Assembly: GCF_014237835.1 (NCBI RefSeq) | Contig: NZ_JACJVI010000016.1 | Location: 59,496 to 123,495 of the forward strand | DNA length: 64,000 nucleotides | Origin: Rhizobium sp. AQ_MP | GTDB lineage: Bacteria > Pseudomonadota > Alphaproteobacteria > Rhizobiales > Rhizobiaceae | Reading direction: 5' to 3' | In this document: positions 44,619-52,961 of the stretch, in pieces | How positions within the stretch are numbered: the stretch's first letter is position 1 | Layout of the letters: the number at the start of each line of letters is the position of its first letter | Program-made: the position numbers and the translations under genes | The notes under the pieces: generated by a model | The model's database searches: none | Seen by the model: the letters and a program-made list of their open reading frames with translations, nothing else | What the model was told of the DNA's origin: nothing

Positions 44619-44827
44619 GAAAGCCTCCTGCAACTTGACTCGGCAGACCGTTGAGAGCCGGCGGCTCTGAGCGGAGTTTGCTTGTGAGTGTTACTAAACA
44701 GGCTTTCGTCCAGATCGTGTCGAGAGAGCGTCGATGGATGATGGCTTCGAGAGCGCGGGGAAACAAAGTCCTTCCGTTGGGCGCCAGCACAGGCTCCCCC
44801 GCAAGGCATCATGGCTAATCGCCGACT

Positions 44828-45904
44828 TCAACCACGGCCGTCTTCGCGATAAGGCAGCTGCAGTTCGATGCTGAAGCCGCTGTCATCGGTGGGGAGGATG
44901 ACGGCGTCTCCCCCATGAGCTTGCATGATGGCCTTTACGATCGGCAGGCCGAGACCCGATCCGCCGGAAACGCGGTTGCGGGAATCATCGGCACGCCAGA
45001 ACCTTTCGAAGGCGCGGCTCCGGCTCTCGTCGCCCAGACCTGGACCAGTATCGGTGCACCGGAAATAGACGAAACCCTTTGCCTCCCAGGTCCGGAGATA
45101 GATCGTCGAGTTCGGCGCATACCGACGACAATTGTCAAGGATTGCGATGATCGCCTGGCGGAGTCGGGCTTTATCGGCGAATGTTGCGGCCTTCTCCAGG
45201 CGCCGAATGACGAGACTGCCGGCACTGGAGAGTTCTCCCTCCATCGCGGTCACCGCGGCTTCAACTTCCGATGCGAGGTCAACGGCAGAGTATTGCAGAT
45301 CAAGCTGCCCCGCATTGCTGAGCGCCAGTGTGCGCAGTTCTTCGATGATGCCGCCAAGGTCGTCCACATGCGCAATAAGACGAGAATAGAGTTCGGGGCT
45401 TGGCTGGAATGCGCCGTCGAGCAGACCTTGCAGCCTGCCCCGCAAAATGGTCAGCGGCGTTCTAAGCTCATGTGCGATCGCGGAATTGGAGTATTTGAGC
45501 TCCGTCTCCGCCCTTTCCAGCCGCTCGGCCATCAGGTTGAAATCCGCAACAAGTTCACCCGCCTCCCCAAAGCTTCGGCGAGGCAGCACTGCGCGCGCGG
45601 AAAAATCGCCATGGGCAATTGTCCTTGCGGCACTTGCGACGGATTTCAGCGGCTCAGTGATTTGGCGCGCCAATCGCCACCCGCCAACGGAGGCGGTGAG
45701 TATCCCGATCGCAAGAAGCAGACCAAGCGTTATCGTGTCGCCCATCTGCCAGGCGGTATCGAATTCTCCGTCGGCGTAGATCCACTCGTAGATGAAGAAG
45801 AAGTAGAGCACCAGACCGGCATAGACGACGACGAATGCCAGCATCGTCAGCAAGATCATGGCCCTGACGAGCCCGGCATTGAGGTTGGTTGGTTTAGATG
45901 TCAT
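44828..45904 (-). CDS. Sensor histidine kinase (BaeS-like)
   Basis: The 358-residue inner-membrane kinase has two membrane helices (~13-38 and ~58-75) around a very short periplasmic loop (YEWIYADGEFDTAWQMGDT), then HAMP (~75-130). The dimerisation/phosphoacceptor helix has His145 in IAHELRTPL. The ATPase domain has LDNCRRYAP, DTGPGLGD and GSGLGLPIVKAIMQAHGG. The tiny external loop suggests sensing within the membrane. It overlaps the response-regulator gene by 11 bases. Position next to macAB suggests envelope-stress control of the exporter. Confidence 0.92.
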   Translation of the reverse strand: MTSKPTNLNAGLVRAMILLTMLAFVVVYAGLVLYFFFIYEWIYADGEFDTAWQMGDTITLGLLLAIGILTASVGGWRLARQITEPLKSVASAARTIAHGDFSARAVLPRRSFGEAGELVADFNLMAERLERAETELKYSNSAIAHELRTPLTILRGRLQGLLDGAFQPSPELYSRLIAHVDDLGGIIEELRTLALSNAGQLDLQYSAVDLASEVEAAVTAMEGELSSAGSLVIRRLEKAATFADKARLRQAIIAILDNCRRYAPNSTIYLRTWEAKGFVYFRCTDTGPGLGDESRSRAFERFWRADDSRNRVSGGSGLGLPIVKAIMQAHGGDAVILPTDDSGFSIELQLPYREDGRG

Positions 45905-46583
45905 CGATCCGATACCCCACGCCGCGGACCCCGCTCAAAACGCGTCCGGCCCCGGCAGCCGTGAGTTTGCGCCGGAGATTGCTGACATGGCTGTCGACGG
46001 TGCGGTCCAGCGCCTCGCCTTCGGGGAGGCAGGCATCGACCAGTTCCGATCGTTCAAACACGCGGTTCGGCGACGCAGCCATATGCGCCAGAATTCTGAA
46101 CTCGGTCCGTGTCAGATCCAGGATGACGTTGTCCGATTCTGTTCTGACGATGGCACGATACGCTTGAGGATCAACGCTCAGTGGCCCCACCCTCAGCACA
46201 TGGTCAGGACTGCGCCCCGCAACGCGTCGGAGCACGGCTTTGGCTCTTGCGACAACTTCCAGCGGGTTGAAGGGCTTGACGATATAGTCGTCGGCGCCGA
46301 TGCGCAGTGCCTGCAACTTGTCCAGATCATCCGCCAGTGCCGTCACCATGATGACCGGCGTATCGGAGACTCGGCGAATGGCAGCAAGCACCTCGTACCC
46401 ATCCTGACGCGGCAATTTGATGTCGAGTACGACCAGATCCGGCCTCAGCCGCTGGTGGTGGCTGAGCCCGATTGCCCCGTCGCCGGCAGTGATGACCCTG
46501 AACCCTTCGCGCGCGAAGTAGGTTTCGATGATCTCTGAAATTTCCGGGTCGTCTTCGATCACGAGGATCAGGGCATTGTTCAT
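45894..46583 (-). CDS. OmpR-family response regulator (BaeR-like)
   Basis: The 229-residue protein has a receiver domain (acidic pair in VIEDD, phosphoacceptor Asp54 in VVLDIKLP, Lys in IVKPF) and a C-terminal winged helix ending SHVSNLRRKLTAAGAGRVLSGVRGVGYRIDDI. The ATG at 46583 is chosen because the protein then begins MNNALILVIEDD, the usual layout. It is the first gene of the two-component operon. Likely targets are its own operon and macAB. Confidence 0.92.
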   Translation of the reverse strand: MNNALILVIEDDPEISEIIETYFAREGFRVITAGDGAIGLSHHQRLRPDLVVLDIKLPRQDGYEVLAAIRRVSDTPVIMVTALADDLDKLQALRIGADDYIVKPFNPLEVVARAKAVLRRVAGRSPDHVLRVGPLSVDPQAYRAIVRTESDNVILDLTRTEFRILAHMAASPNRVFERSELVDACLPEGEALDRTVDSHVSNLRRKLTAAGAGRVLSGVRGVGYRIDDI

Positions 46584-46874
46584 GGGGCGTCTCACTATAC
46601 TAGTCTGGCCCCGCCGCCTGTAGGCCGAGGCCATCTTGGCTCGGCTTTGACGAGTTTGATCTACGGGGCTTCCGATAACTCTGCTTCAGTTGGACCAGTC
46701 ACCGAAGCCCGTCAATCGATGATCTGATCCGGCGGCACCGGCTCCACTGAACGCGAAAGTTTTCTCGACGATTTCTCAACAAACGAGGCGCAGTTGCAAA
46801 TCTGCCAGCCCGCCACTGCGAGCAAACGCTTCTGCTTTTGCCGCGGACGGGAATCGACGGAGAACTCTTCTGAC
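46584..46874. other. Divergent promoter region
   Basis: Promoters for the response regulator (minus) and for the biosynthetic cluster (plus) must lie in this interval. A T/A-richer stretch (GAAAGTTTTCTCGACGATTTCTC) occurs at ~46755-46780. I see no clear operator or gene. Confidence 0.35.
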
Positions 46875-47024
46875 ATGAAAAAATCAGTCATCGATCATTC
46901 AAGGGCGGCGTCGCTCCCTCCCTTCAGTGCAGAGATTTCCGCCCTGTCTGGCCGTTTCCGTCAGGTGCGACGCAATGATCGAGCCGCCAGCCATGGCAGC
47001 ACCGTCCGGGTGGCGGTGCGCTGA
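46875..47024 (+). CDS. Possible small leader ORF upstream of HAD phosphatase
   Basis: A 49-codon frame from ATG 46875 (MKKSVIDHSRAASL...) ends in a TGA that overlaps the next gene's ATG by one base (TGATG). The overlap could couple translation. There is no good ribosome site and no recognisable family, so it may be chance. The downstream gene also lacks a strong ribosome site, which fits coupling. Confidence 0.25.
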   Translation: MKKSVIDHSRAASLPPFSAEISALSGRFRQVRRNDRAASHGSTVRVAVR

Positions 47025-47689
47025 TGCAAACCTACTGCGACTTTGACGGCACGATAGCCAAGATTGACGTAACGGACGCCGTGCTCGAGCGATTTGCGGC
47101 ACCGGAGTGGCGAGACGTTGAGGCAGCCTGGGAAGCCGGAGACATCACCGCGCGACAGTGCATGAGTGCGCAAATTGCGCTCATTCAGGCCCCGCTGGAT
47201 GAAATCGACAGCTTCCTCGACACGGTGGAAATCGATCCGGGATTTAGGAGCTTCGTCGGTTGGTGCGCGGAAAACGCGATACCGCTCTCTGTCGTCAGCG
47301 ATGGGGTCGATCGCTTCATTCACCGCGTGCTGTCCAATCACGGCCTCGGCCACCTCAAGATCATCGCAAACCGGCTTTGCATCGAAGAAGCGCCGGCTGG
47401 TTTCCAATACCGGCTGGAAGCGCCGTTCTCACAGTCGGCCTGCCTTGCCCAATCAGGCGTCTGCAAATGCTCTGTCGTGACATCCGGAACGACCCGAATC
47501 TATGTCGGGGATGGACGCAGCGACTACTGCGTCTCGCCCCAGGCAGACCTGCTTTTCGCCAAGCACAAACTCGCCACCTACTGCACGCTCAACGCCATTC
47601 CCTTCGTACCTTACACGACGTTCAGTGATGTCCGGGCCGAAATGGCCGCACGACTGACAGATCCTGGCGTCGCGATAGCGGCGGAATGA
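47024..47689 (+). CDS. MtnX-like HAD-IB phosphatase
   Basis: The 221-residue cytoplasmic hydrolase has motif I CDFDGTI (nucleophile Asp6, acid/base Asp8), motif II SVVSDG (Ser near 90) and motif III YVGDGRSDYC. The helical cap is short. The closest recognisable group is MtnX/phosphoserine-phosphatase-like. It opens a tightly packed seven-gene cluster with an aminotransferase next to it, so dephosphorylation of a biosynthetic intermediate is likely. No methionine-salvage genes are nearby, which argues against a true MtnX role. Confidence 0.8.
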   Translation: MQTYCDFDGTIAKIDVTDAVLERFAAPEWRDVEAAWEAGDITARQCMSAQIALIQAPLDEIDSFLDTVEIDPGFRSFVGWCAENAIPLSVVSDGVDRFIHRVLSNHGLGHLKIIANRLCIEEAPAGFQYRLEAPFSQSACLAQSGVCKCSVVTSGTTRIYVGDGRSDYCVSPQADLLFAKHKLATYCTLNAIPFVPYTTFSDVRAEMAARLTDPGVAIAAE

Positions 47690-47720
47690 ACCAATCCACT
47701 GCCCAATCAGGAACTTGAAA

Positions 47721-49133
47721 ATGCATCCGCTTATCAGACCGATTCACGACGACCAGAATGCCGTATCAGAGGAGGAACTCCGGCGTCTGGAGCAGACCTA
47801 CTGCTCTCACGGTGACACCGTTCATTACACCGATCATCCCAAGTTTTTCAGCGGATGCGACGGTTCGTTCATGTTCGATGATGCCGGCACGGCCTTCCTG
47901 GATCTCCAGATGTGGTACTCGGCCGTCAATTTCGGCTATCGCAACCCGCGCCTGAATGCAGCCGCGCATCGACAGTTGGACACCCTGCCTCAGGTCGCCT
48001 CTCAGTATCTGCATCGTGAGAAGGTCGAACTGGCGACCATGATCGCTCAGGACGCGGAAAGAAAGTTCGGCCACAACGGGCGCGTGCATTTCAATGTCGG
48101 CGGCGCGCAGGCAATTGAGGACTCCCTCAAGCTCGTCCGGAACTATTCCGGTGGCAAAAGCCTCATGTTCGCCTTCGAGGGCGGCTATCATGGCCGCACT
48201 CTCGGGGCCAGCTCGATCACCTCTTCCTACCGCTATCGCCGCCGTTACGGGCACTTCGGCGAACGCGCCCAATTCATCGAATTCCCTTACCACTTCCGTG
48301 GCCCGAAGGGCATGTCGAAAGAAGAATACGGCCATTACTGCGTGCAGAAATTCGCGCGCCTTTTCGAGAGCGAATACAACGGTGTCTGGGATCCCAAAGC
48401 CGGCAAATCGGAATACGCAGCGTTTTATGTAGAGCCTATTCAGGGCACCGGGGGCTACGTCATCCCGCCGATGAATTTCTTCGTCGAACTGAAGAAGGTG
48501 CTCGACGAGCACGGCATTCTGCTTGTCGTCGATGAAATCCAGATGGGCGTCTACCGTACGGGCAAGCTCTGGTCGATCGAACATTTTGGCGTTTCGCCAG
48601 ACGTTCTTGTGTTCGGGAAAGCGATCACGAACGGTCTCAATCCGCTCTCCGGTATCTGGGCGCGCGAAGACATGATCAATCCGACGATTTTCCCGCCGGG
48701 TTCCACCCACTCCACGTTCGCCAGCAATCCCATGGGAACCGCAGTGGCGCTTGAAACCCTGAAAATGGCTGAGGAAGAAAACTTCGCAGCCAGCGTCATG
48801 TCAAAGGGTGCGGTCTTCTTGGACGGTCTGCGTCAACTGCAGAAGAAGCATGCGATCGTCGGCGAAGTAGACGGGCTCGGGCTTGCCCTGCGCATGGAAA
48901 TCTGCCGCGAGGACAGCTTCACGCCGGACAAGGCCACGCTCGACTGGATGTCGGATGAAGGCATGAAAGGCGACATGTCCGTCGGCGGACGCAAATACGG
49001 CTTGGTGCTCGACGTTGGCGGTTACCACAAGAACGTCATCACTTTCGCCCCCAGTCTCAACATCTCCCACGAAGAGATCCATTTGGCGATCGAACTCCTC
49101 GATCAGCTTCTGACCCGCGCCGGACGGAGGTAA
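47721..49133 (+). CDS. Class III PLP-dependent aminotransferase
   Basis: The 470-residue enzyme is read from ATG 47721 (AGGAAC seven bases upstream) rather than a TTG two codons earlier. Class III features are GGAQAIEDSLKL, FEGGYHGRTLGASS, the cofactor Asp in VVDEIQMGVYRTG, and the Schiff-base Lys in VFGKAITNGL. THSTFASNPMGTAVALE gives the phosphate-binding Thr. Residues ~180-220 carry a Tyr/Arg-rich insert (YRYRRRYGHFG). Family members aminate terminal aldehydes or keto groups of omega-amino compounds. It starts 31 bases after the phosphatase gene, and the arginase-like gene follows after four bases. Confidence 0.9.
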   Translation: MHPLIRPIHDDQNAVSEEELRRLEQTYCSHGDTVHYTDHPKFFSGCDGSFMFDDAGTAFLDLQMWYSAVNFGYRNPRLNAAAHRQLDTLPQVASQYLHREKVELATMIAQDAERKFGHNGRVHFNVGGAQAIEDSLKLVRNYSGGKSLMFAFEGGYHGRTLGASSITSSYRYRRRYGHFGERAQFIEFPYHFRGPKGMSKEEYGHYCVQKFARLFESEYNGVWDPKAGKSEYAAFYVEPIQGTGGYVIPPMNFFVELKKVLDEHGILLVVDEIQMGVYRTGKLWSIEHFGVSPDVLVFGKAITNGLNPLSGIWAREDMINPTIFPPGSTHSTFASNPMGTAVALETLKMAEEENFAASVMSKGAVFLDGLRQLQKKHAIVGEVDGLGLALRMEICREDSFTPDKATLDWMSDEGMKGDMSVGGRKYGLVLDVGGYHKNVITFAPSLNISHEEIHLAIELLDQLLTRAGRR

Positions 49134-49137
49134 TTTC

Positions 49138-50088
49138 GTGGATACGCTTCTGCTCCATCTAGACGACGCCCTCCAACTGCAACCGAAGTTCGTGGATGCC
49201 GCACGCGCGCGCGGCGCCCGCGAAATTGAGGATCGACGTGTTGGAAGCGCCATTCGCCTGTGGAGCAGGCGGAAGTCGCTCGATCTTTTGAAACCCAGCA
49301 TAGCGCGCCCCGCCGGCGTGCTTTCGCCCCCTCGACTGTGTTTCCTGGGATCGGGCGACTTCCATCATGTCTCGGCATTGCTCATCGCAGAGACGGCAGA
49401 AGCCTTCGACCAACCGGTGACCGTCATTCACATAGACAATCATCCAGACTGGGTGCGCTTCGAAAGAGGTGTCCATTGCGGTTCCTGGGTCAACGAAGTT
49501 GCGGCTCACTCCAATGTCGAGAAGATCATCACGCTCGGCGTCTGCAGCGAAGATCTGCAATGGCCGGAGCGCAAGGGCGCCAACCTGAACAATCTCGTCA
49601 GCGGGAAGGTCGAGGTCTACCCCTTCGATCATCCGCCAAGCCACGTCAGACGCCGCTATGGAGACAGTGCTGGCTTCGTCCAGTCCGGTGATCGCCTGGT
49701 CTGGTCAACCATGAAGAACATGGGTCTCGAGACATTTGCCGAGTTCCTGCTCTCAAGAATTTTCACATCGAATGTTTACATCACGATAGACAAGGATTCT
49801 TTGTCCCCGACCGACGCTGTCACCAATTGGGATCAGGGCCAGCTGAGGCTCTCCACGGTCCTTGAACTTCTCAGCGCCATAGCAGAGCGCCACCGGATCG
49901 TTGGCGCCGATGTTATCGGGGACTACTCGAAACCGATGTACTCCGGTTCCCTGCTGACACGATTGCTGAAGCACGGCGAGATACTGATCGACCAACCTAT
50001 ACGCACTCCGGACGTTGGCGCCGCCAGCAACTGCAACACCGCCACCAATCTGACGCTTTTGAACTCGTTTTCGGACATGATGTCATGA
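49138..50088 (+). CDS. Arginase/ureohydrolase-fold protein
   Basis: The 316-residue protein starts at GTG 49138, set by GGAGG seven bases upstream. All metal-ligand positions of the arginase fold appear to be kept: GSGDFHH (71-77), IDNHPD (Asp100, His102, Asp104) and TIDKD (Asp218, Asp220). The surrounding sequence differs from arginase or agmatinase: the first motif is GSGDFHH not GGDHS, and WDQGQ replaces the glycine-rich loop. A metal-dependent C-N hydrolase acting on a guanidino- or acylamino-compound is inferred. The substrate is unknown. It is coupled to the next gene by ATGA. Confidence 0.75.
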   Translation: MDTLLLHLDDALQLQPKFVDAARARGAREIEDRRVGSAIRLWSRRKSLDLLKPSIARPAGVLSPPRLCFLGSGDFHHVSALLIAETAEAFDQPVTVIHIDNHPDWVRFERGVHCGSWVNEVAAHSNVEKIITLGVCSEDLQWPERKGANLNNLVSGKVEVYPFDHPPSHVRRRYGDSAGFVQSGDRLVWSTMKNMGLETFAEFLLSRIFTSNVYITIDKDSLSPTDAVTNWDQGQLRLSTVLELLSAIAERHRIVGADVIGDYSKPMYSGSLLTRLLKHGEILIDQPIRTPDVGAASNCNTATNLTLLNSFSDMMS

Positions 50089-50435
50089 CGTACGGGCTCG
50101 ATAGCACAATGCTTCTCCTCATCCTGTTCTGCATAATCACGGAGGCGGGTCGGGAGGTCTGCTTCAAACTGGCATCCGCGACAGAGCAGGGCAATCCGTA
50201 TCTGCACCCCTGGACCCTGACCGGCATTGTCTTTTGGGCAGTTGAGCTTGTCGCGTGGACCTATGTGCTGACCCGCGTTCCGCTTTCCATCGCCTTTCCG
50301 CTCATGGCATCGAGTTACGCGGTCGTCAGCATAGTCAGTGCCTTTGTGTTGAAGGAACAGATCGGCATCCGGCATTCGATCGGGGTCGCGCTTGTTTCCG
50401 GCGGTGTTATCTGCGTGGGGGTATCAGGCCTATGA
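50085..50435 (+). CDS. Small four-helix transporter, SMR/EamA type (with TM1 glutamate)
   Basis: The 116-residue protein has four hydrophobic segments. The first reads LLLILFCIITEAGREVCFKLAS, with a Glu where EmrE-type proteins carry the proton/substrate site and KLAS close to the SMR KxS pattern. The last segment is IGVALVSGGVICVGVSGL. It works as a dimer by family knowledge. A second small protein (52475-52873) in the same operon could be its partner. Start and stop overlap both neighbours by ATGA. Confidence 0.8.
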   Translation: MTYGLDSTMLLLILFCIITEAGREVCFKLASATEQGNPYLHPWTLTGIVFWAVELVAWTYVLTRVPLSIAFPLMASSYAVVSIVSAFVLKEQIGIRHSIGVALVSGGVICVGVSGL

Positions 50436-51337
50436 CTCTTTCTTTCACCGAAGCAAAAACACGCTTCCCCCGCTCTTTCACACGCTCTGCGTCAAAGCGG
50501 GAGGCCCAGCTTTTCAATCCGCTGAACGATGGTCTCTCCTTCTTTTCCGAAGGCGTGAGCGGCGAGGCGGTCATGCTCGTGCACGGGATGAGCGGTGCGC
50601 CGGCCGAAATGCGGTTGGTGGCCCGTCAATTCAGCCGCATGGGCTATTCCGTCTTCGCACCGCTCCTGGCTGGGCATGGGCGCGGAGAGGAGGCCCTGCG
50701 GCGGTCGCGTTTCGAAGATTGGCTGGAGAGCGTTTCGTCTGCAGCAGACTGGTTGGCATCACGCAGCGACAGCGTCTTCGGCGCCGGTATCTGTGTTGGT
50801 GGCAAGCTGGCGCTTCTGGCGTCGCATATGCAGTCGTCCCCTATCCAGGCGGTCGCGCTTTACTCACCATGCTTTCACTATGACGGATGGAATGTGCCCC
50901 GCTACTACGCAGTCCTGTCCCCGCATATCCGCTGGCTGAAGATGATACCTTTCATCGACCGTCTCAACTTCAACGAGACACCCTCTCTGGGTATCAAGGA
51001 CGAGCGTTTGAGGCGGATGATCGCTGGAATGGAAAATGAAGGCGTTCTGAGCCATTTCCCCGCGCGCGGCCTCATAGAGATGAACCGGCTCGGTCATCAT
51101 TTGAAGCGGCATCTGCCCGCGATCATGACCCCGTCGCTGATCATCCATTCGACGGAAGATGATCTCAGTGGCCCTGACCACGCCCGCTACATTGCCGCGA
51201 ATCTGGGCGGCCCAAGGGCGTTGCACTGGTTGAATGACAGCTACCACATGATCCACGTGGACAGAGAACACCGCCAGGTCGCGGAGTATTCTGCCCGTTT
51301 CTTCGAGAACAATGATGCTGTTAGAAACCAGATTTGA
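50432..51337 (+). CDS. Alpha/beta hydrolase (serine esterase/lipase-like)
   Basis: The 301-residue hydrolase starts at ATG 50432 inside the preceding stop. The oxyanion region is MLVHGMSGAPAEM. The nucleophile elbow is unusual: GAGICVGGKLALL, where Cys stands in the GxSxG serine position (GICVGG). Acid and His candidates are SLIIHSTEDDLSG and NDSYHMIHVDRE. It resembles monoacylglycerol-lipase/carboxylesterase folds. With a cysteine nucleophile it could act as an acyltransferase or thioester-type enzyme rather than a plain esterase. It is cytoplasmic, with no signal peptide. It overlaps the GNAT gene by 26 bases. Confidence 0.82.
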   Translation: MTLSFTEAKTRFPRSFTRSASKREAQLFNPLNDGLSFFSEGVSGEAVMLVHGMSGAPAEMRLVARQFSRMGYSVFAPLLAGHGRGEEALRRSRFEDWLESVSSAADWLASRSDSVFGAGICVGGKLALLASHMQSSPIQAVALYSPCFHYDGWNVPRYYAVLSPHIRWLKMIPFIDRLNFNETPSLGIKDERLRRMIAGMENEGVLSHFPARGLIEMNRLGHHLKRHLPAIMTPSLIIHSTEDDLSGPDHARYIAANLGGPRALHWLNDSYHMIHVDREHRQVAEYSARFFENNDAVRNQI

Positions 51338-52478
51338 GATAGACGCTGCCGCGGACCTCAGCGCCCGCAATCTCGATTTTCGCATACATGACACGCTGGC
51401 GACCATCGATCGAGAGGCGTGGGATGCCTGTTTCGGCGCAGACATCGAGCGCTACGATTACCTGTGGGCGGTCGAGCAGGCTGGCCTTGCCGGATTCGAA
51501 TGGCGATACGCGACGATAAGCTACTTCGGGATCGTCGTCGCCGCCGCTCCGATTTTCTTGTGCGACTACCATCTGGAGACGACGCTGGAAAGAGGCTGGC
51601 TCACGGCTCTTGTCGAAGGCATTCGCAAGCGGATCCCCGGCTTTTTGTCACTGCGTCTGGCCTGTATCGGTTCTCCCTGCACCGAATGTGGAACCATTGG
51701 AATACATCCTGATATCTCGGTGATTTGGAAAGCCGATCTTTTAACCAATCTGCTGAGATGGACCGAACGTTGGGCCCAGAGATCCGGATACGGGCTGTTT
51801 GCGCTTAAAGACGTTCCCGCACCTCTCAATCAGGCGCTTTCAGCCGCGATACAGAAGCAGGAATTTGTTGCCATGCCGAGCTTGCCTACGGCTTGGTTGC
51901 GGATCGACTTTCCCGATATCGAAACCTATCTCGCCCGTCTCTCGTCCGCGACACGCAAGGATATGCGGCGCAAGTGCCGGGTAGCGTCCGAAGTGAAGGT
52001 GGAAAGGGTGAACGAACTGGGCGACATGCTGCCCCGGTTCATTGAACTCTACCAGGATACGCGCAACAGGAGTGAATGGCAGTTCGAGGAACTGACCTCG
52101 GACTACTTTAAAGGTGTCCTGGAGAATTTGCCCGACAATGCGTTTTGCACGGTCTATCGCGTTGGTGATGAGATTCTCGCCTTCAACCTGCTCCTGCACG
52201 ACGACGATAGGCTCATCGACAAGTTCTTCTGCATGGATACGGAGCGAGGCAGGCCCTACAATCTCTATTATCTCAGCTGGTTTGAGAACCTTCGCTATTG
52301 CCTTGAAAATGGCCTGACCCGGTACCAGAGCGGGCAGGCTTACTACGAGAACAAGCTCCGTCTCGGCAGCGCTTTGACCGCCAACGTCATGTACTTCAAG
52401 CACCGCAACGCCGCGCTTCATGCCGTGCTCAGCTGGGTTGCGCCGTTTTTTGGTAGTGATGGATTGAAGAAGCAATGA
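51312..52478 (+). CDS. GNAT/FemAB-like acyl- or aminoacyltransferase
   Basis: The 388-residue protein has the pattern of FemAB-related GNAT proteins: LRIDFPDIETYLARLSSATRKDMRRKCR in the middle, then FIELYQDTRNRSEWQFEELTSDYF and a C-terminal GNAT half with VGDEILAFNLLLHDDDRLIDKFFCMD and QSGQAYYENKLRLGSA. Such enzymes transfer acyl or aminoacyl groups to amines on sugars, peptides or lipids. Start ATG 51312 (or the next ATG) overlaps the hydrolase gene. The stop is coupled by ATGA to the second small transporter. Confidence 0.75.
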   Translation: MMLLETRFEIDAAADLSARNLDFRIHDTLATIDREAWDACFGADIERYDYLWAVEQAGLAGFEWRYATISYFGIVVAAAPIFLCDYHLETTLERGWLTALVEGIRKRIPGFLSLRLACIGSPCTECGTIGIHPDISVIWKADLLTNLLRWTERWAQRSGYGLFALKDVPAPLNQALSAAIQKQEFVAMPSLPTAWLRIDFPDIETYLARLSSATRKDMRRKCRVASEVKVERVNELGDMLPRFIELYQDTRNRSEWQFEELTSDYFKGVLENLPDNAFCTVYRVGDEILAFNLLLHDDDRLIDKFFCMDTERGRPYNLYYLSWFENLRYCLENGLTRYQSGQAYYENKLRLGSALTANVMYFKHRNAALHAVLSWVAPFFGSDGLKKQ

Positions 52479-52873
52479 AGGACCTTCATACGCTTTGGCT
52501 TTCCATTCCGCTGCTGAACACGTTGCAGCAGATCTTCCTTAAACAGAGTGCTCTCGATGCCCCCGGTCAATTCAGCATCGAGTGGGTCATCGGTTTGGCC
52601 ACCTCACAGTGGTTCCTACTTGCCATTGTCGCTGAAATTGCCTGTTTCATATTGTGGATGCGCGCGCTCGCACGGACCGATTTGTCAAAAGCCTTCGCCC
52701 TCTCCGCCCTCAGTTATGTCTTTGTTCTCGCAAGTTCCTGGATCTTTTTCTCAGAGAGCATTTCCGCCCTTCAACTGGGGGGAAGTGCATTGATTATCGC
52801 CGGCGCCTGGTTCGTATCCACCGCTCCAGAAAAATGCGCGCTGCGATCTCCCTCCACGGAATCTGCACAGTGA
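52475..52873 (+). CDS. Small four-helix transporter, SMR/ArnE-like (no TM1 glutamate)
   Basis: The 132-residue protein has four hydrophobic segments. The first is SIPLLNTLQQIFLKQSA, without the SMR glutamate but close to the LQ..LKQ pattern of ArnE/EamA half-transporters. The last is LQLGGSALIIAGAWFV. It is coupled by ATGA to the GNAT gene. Paired with 50085-50435 it recalls ArnE/ArnF, which flip a lipid-linked aminosugar across the inner membrane. A lipid- or amine-translocating heterodimer is inferred. The C-terminal ~20 residues are hydrophilic. Confidence 0.78.
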   Translation: MKDLHTLWLSIPLLNTLQQIFLKQSALDAPGQFSIEWVIGLATSQWFLLAIVAEIACFILWMRALARTDLSKAFALSALSYVFVLASSWIFFSESISALQLGGSALIIAGAWFVSTAPEKCALRSPSTESAQ

Positions 52874-52961
52874 CTGCGCCAAATCTCATATCTGGGATGC
52901 TCCAGTAAAACGTGGTGACCGCGACAGCTCCCTTTCGGGGAGGCGGCAGTGATGGCGATCA

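Noticed and set aside
47024..47689. Calling the HAD gene mtnX of methionine salvage
   Set aside because: No mtnA, mtnB, mtnC, mtnD or mtnK genes nearby; context is a biosynthetic cluster, so only family similarity is claimed.
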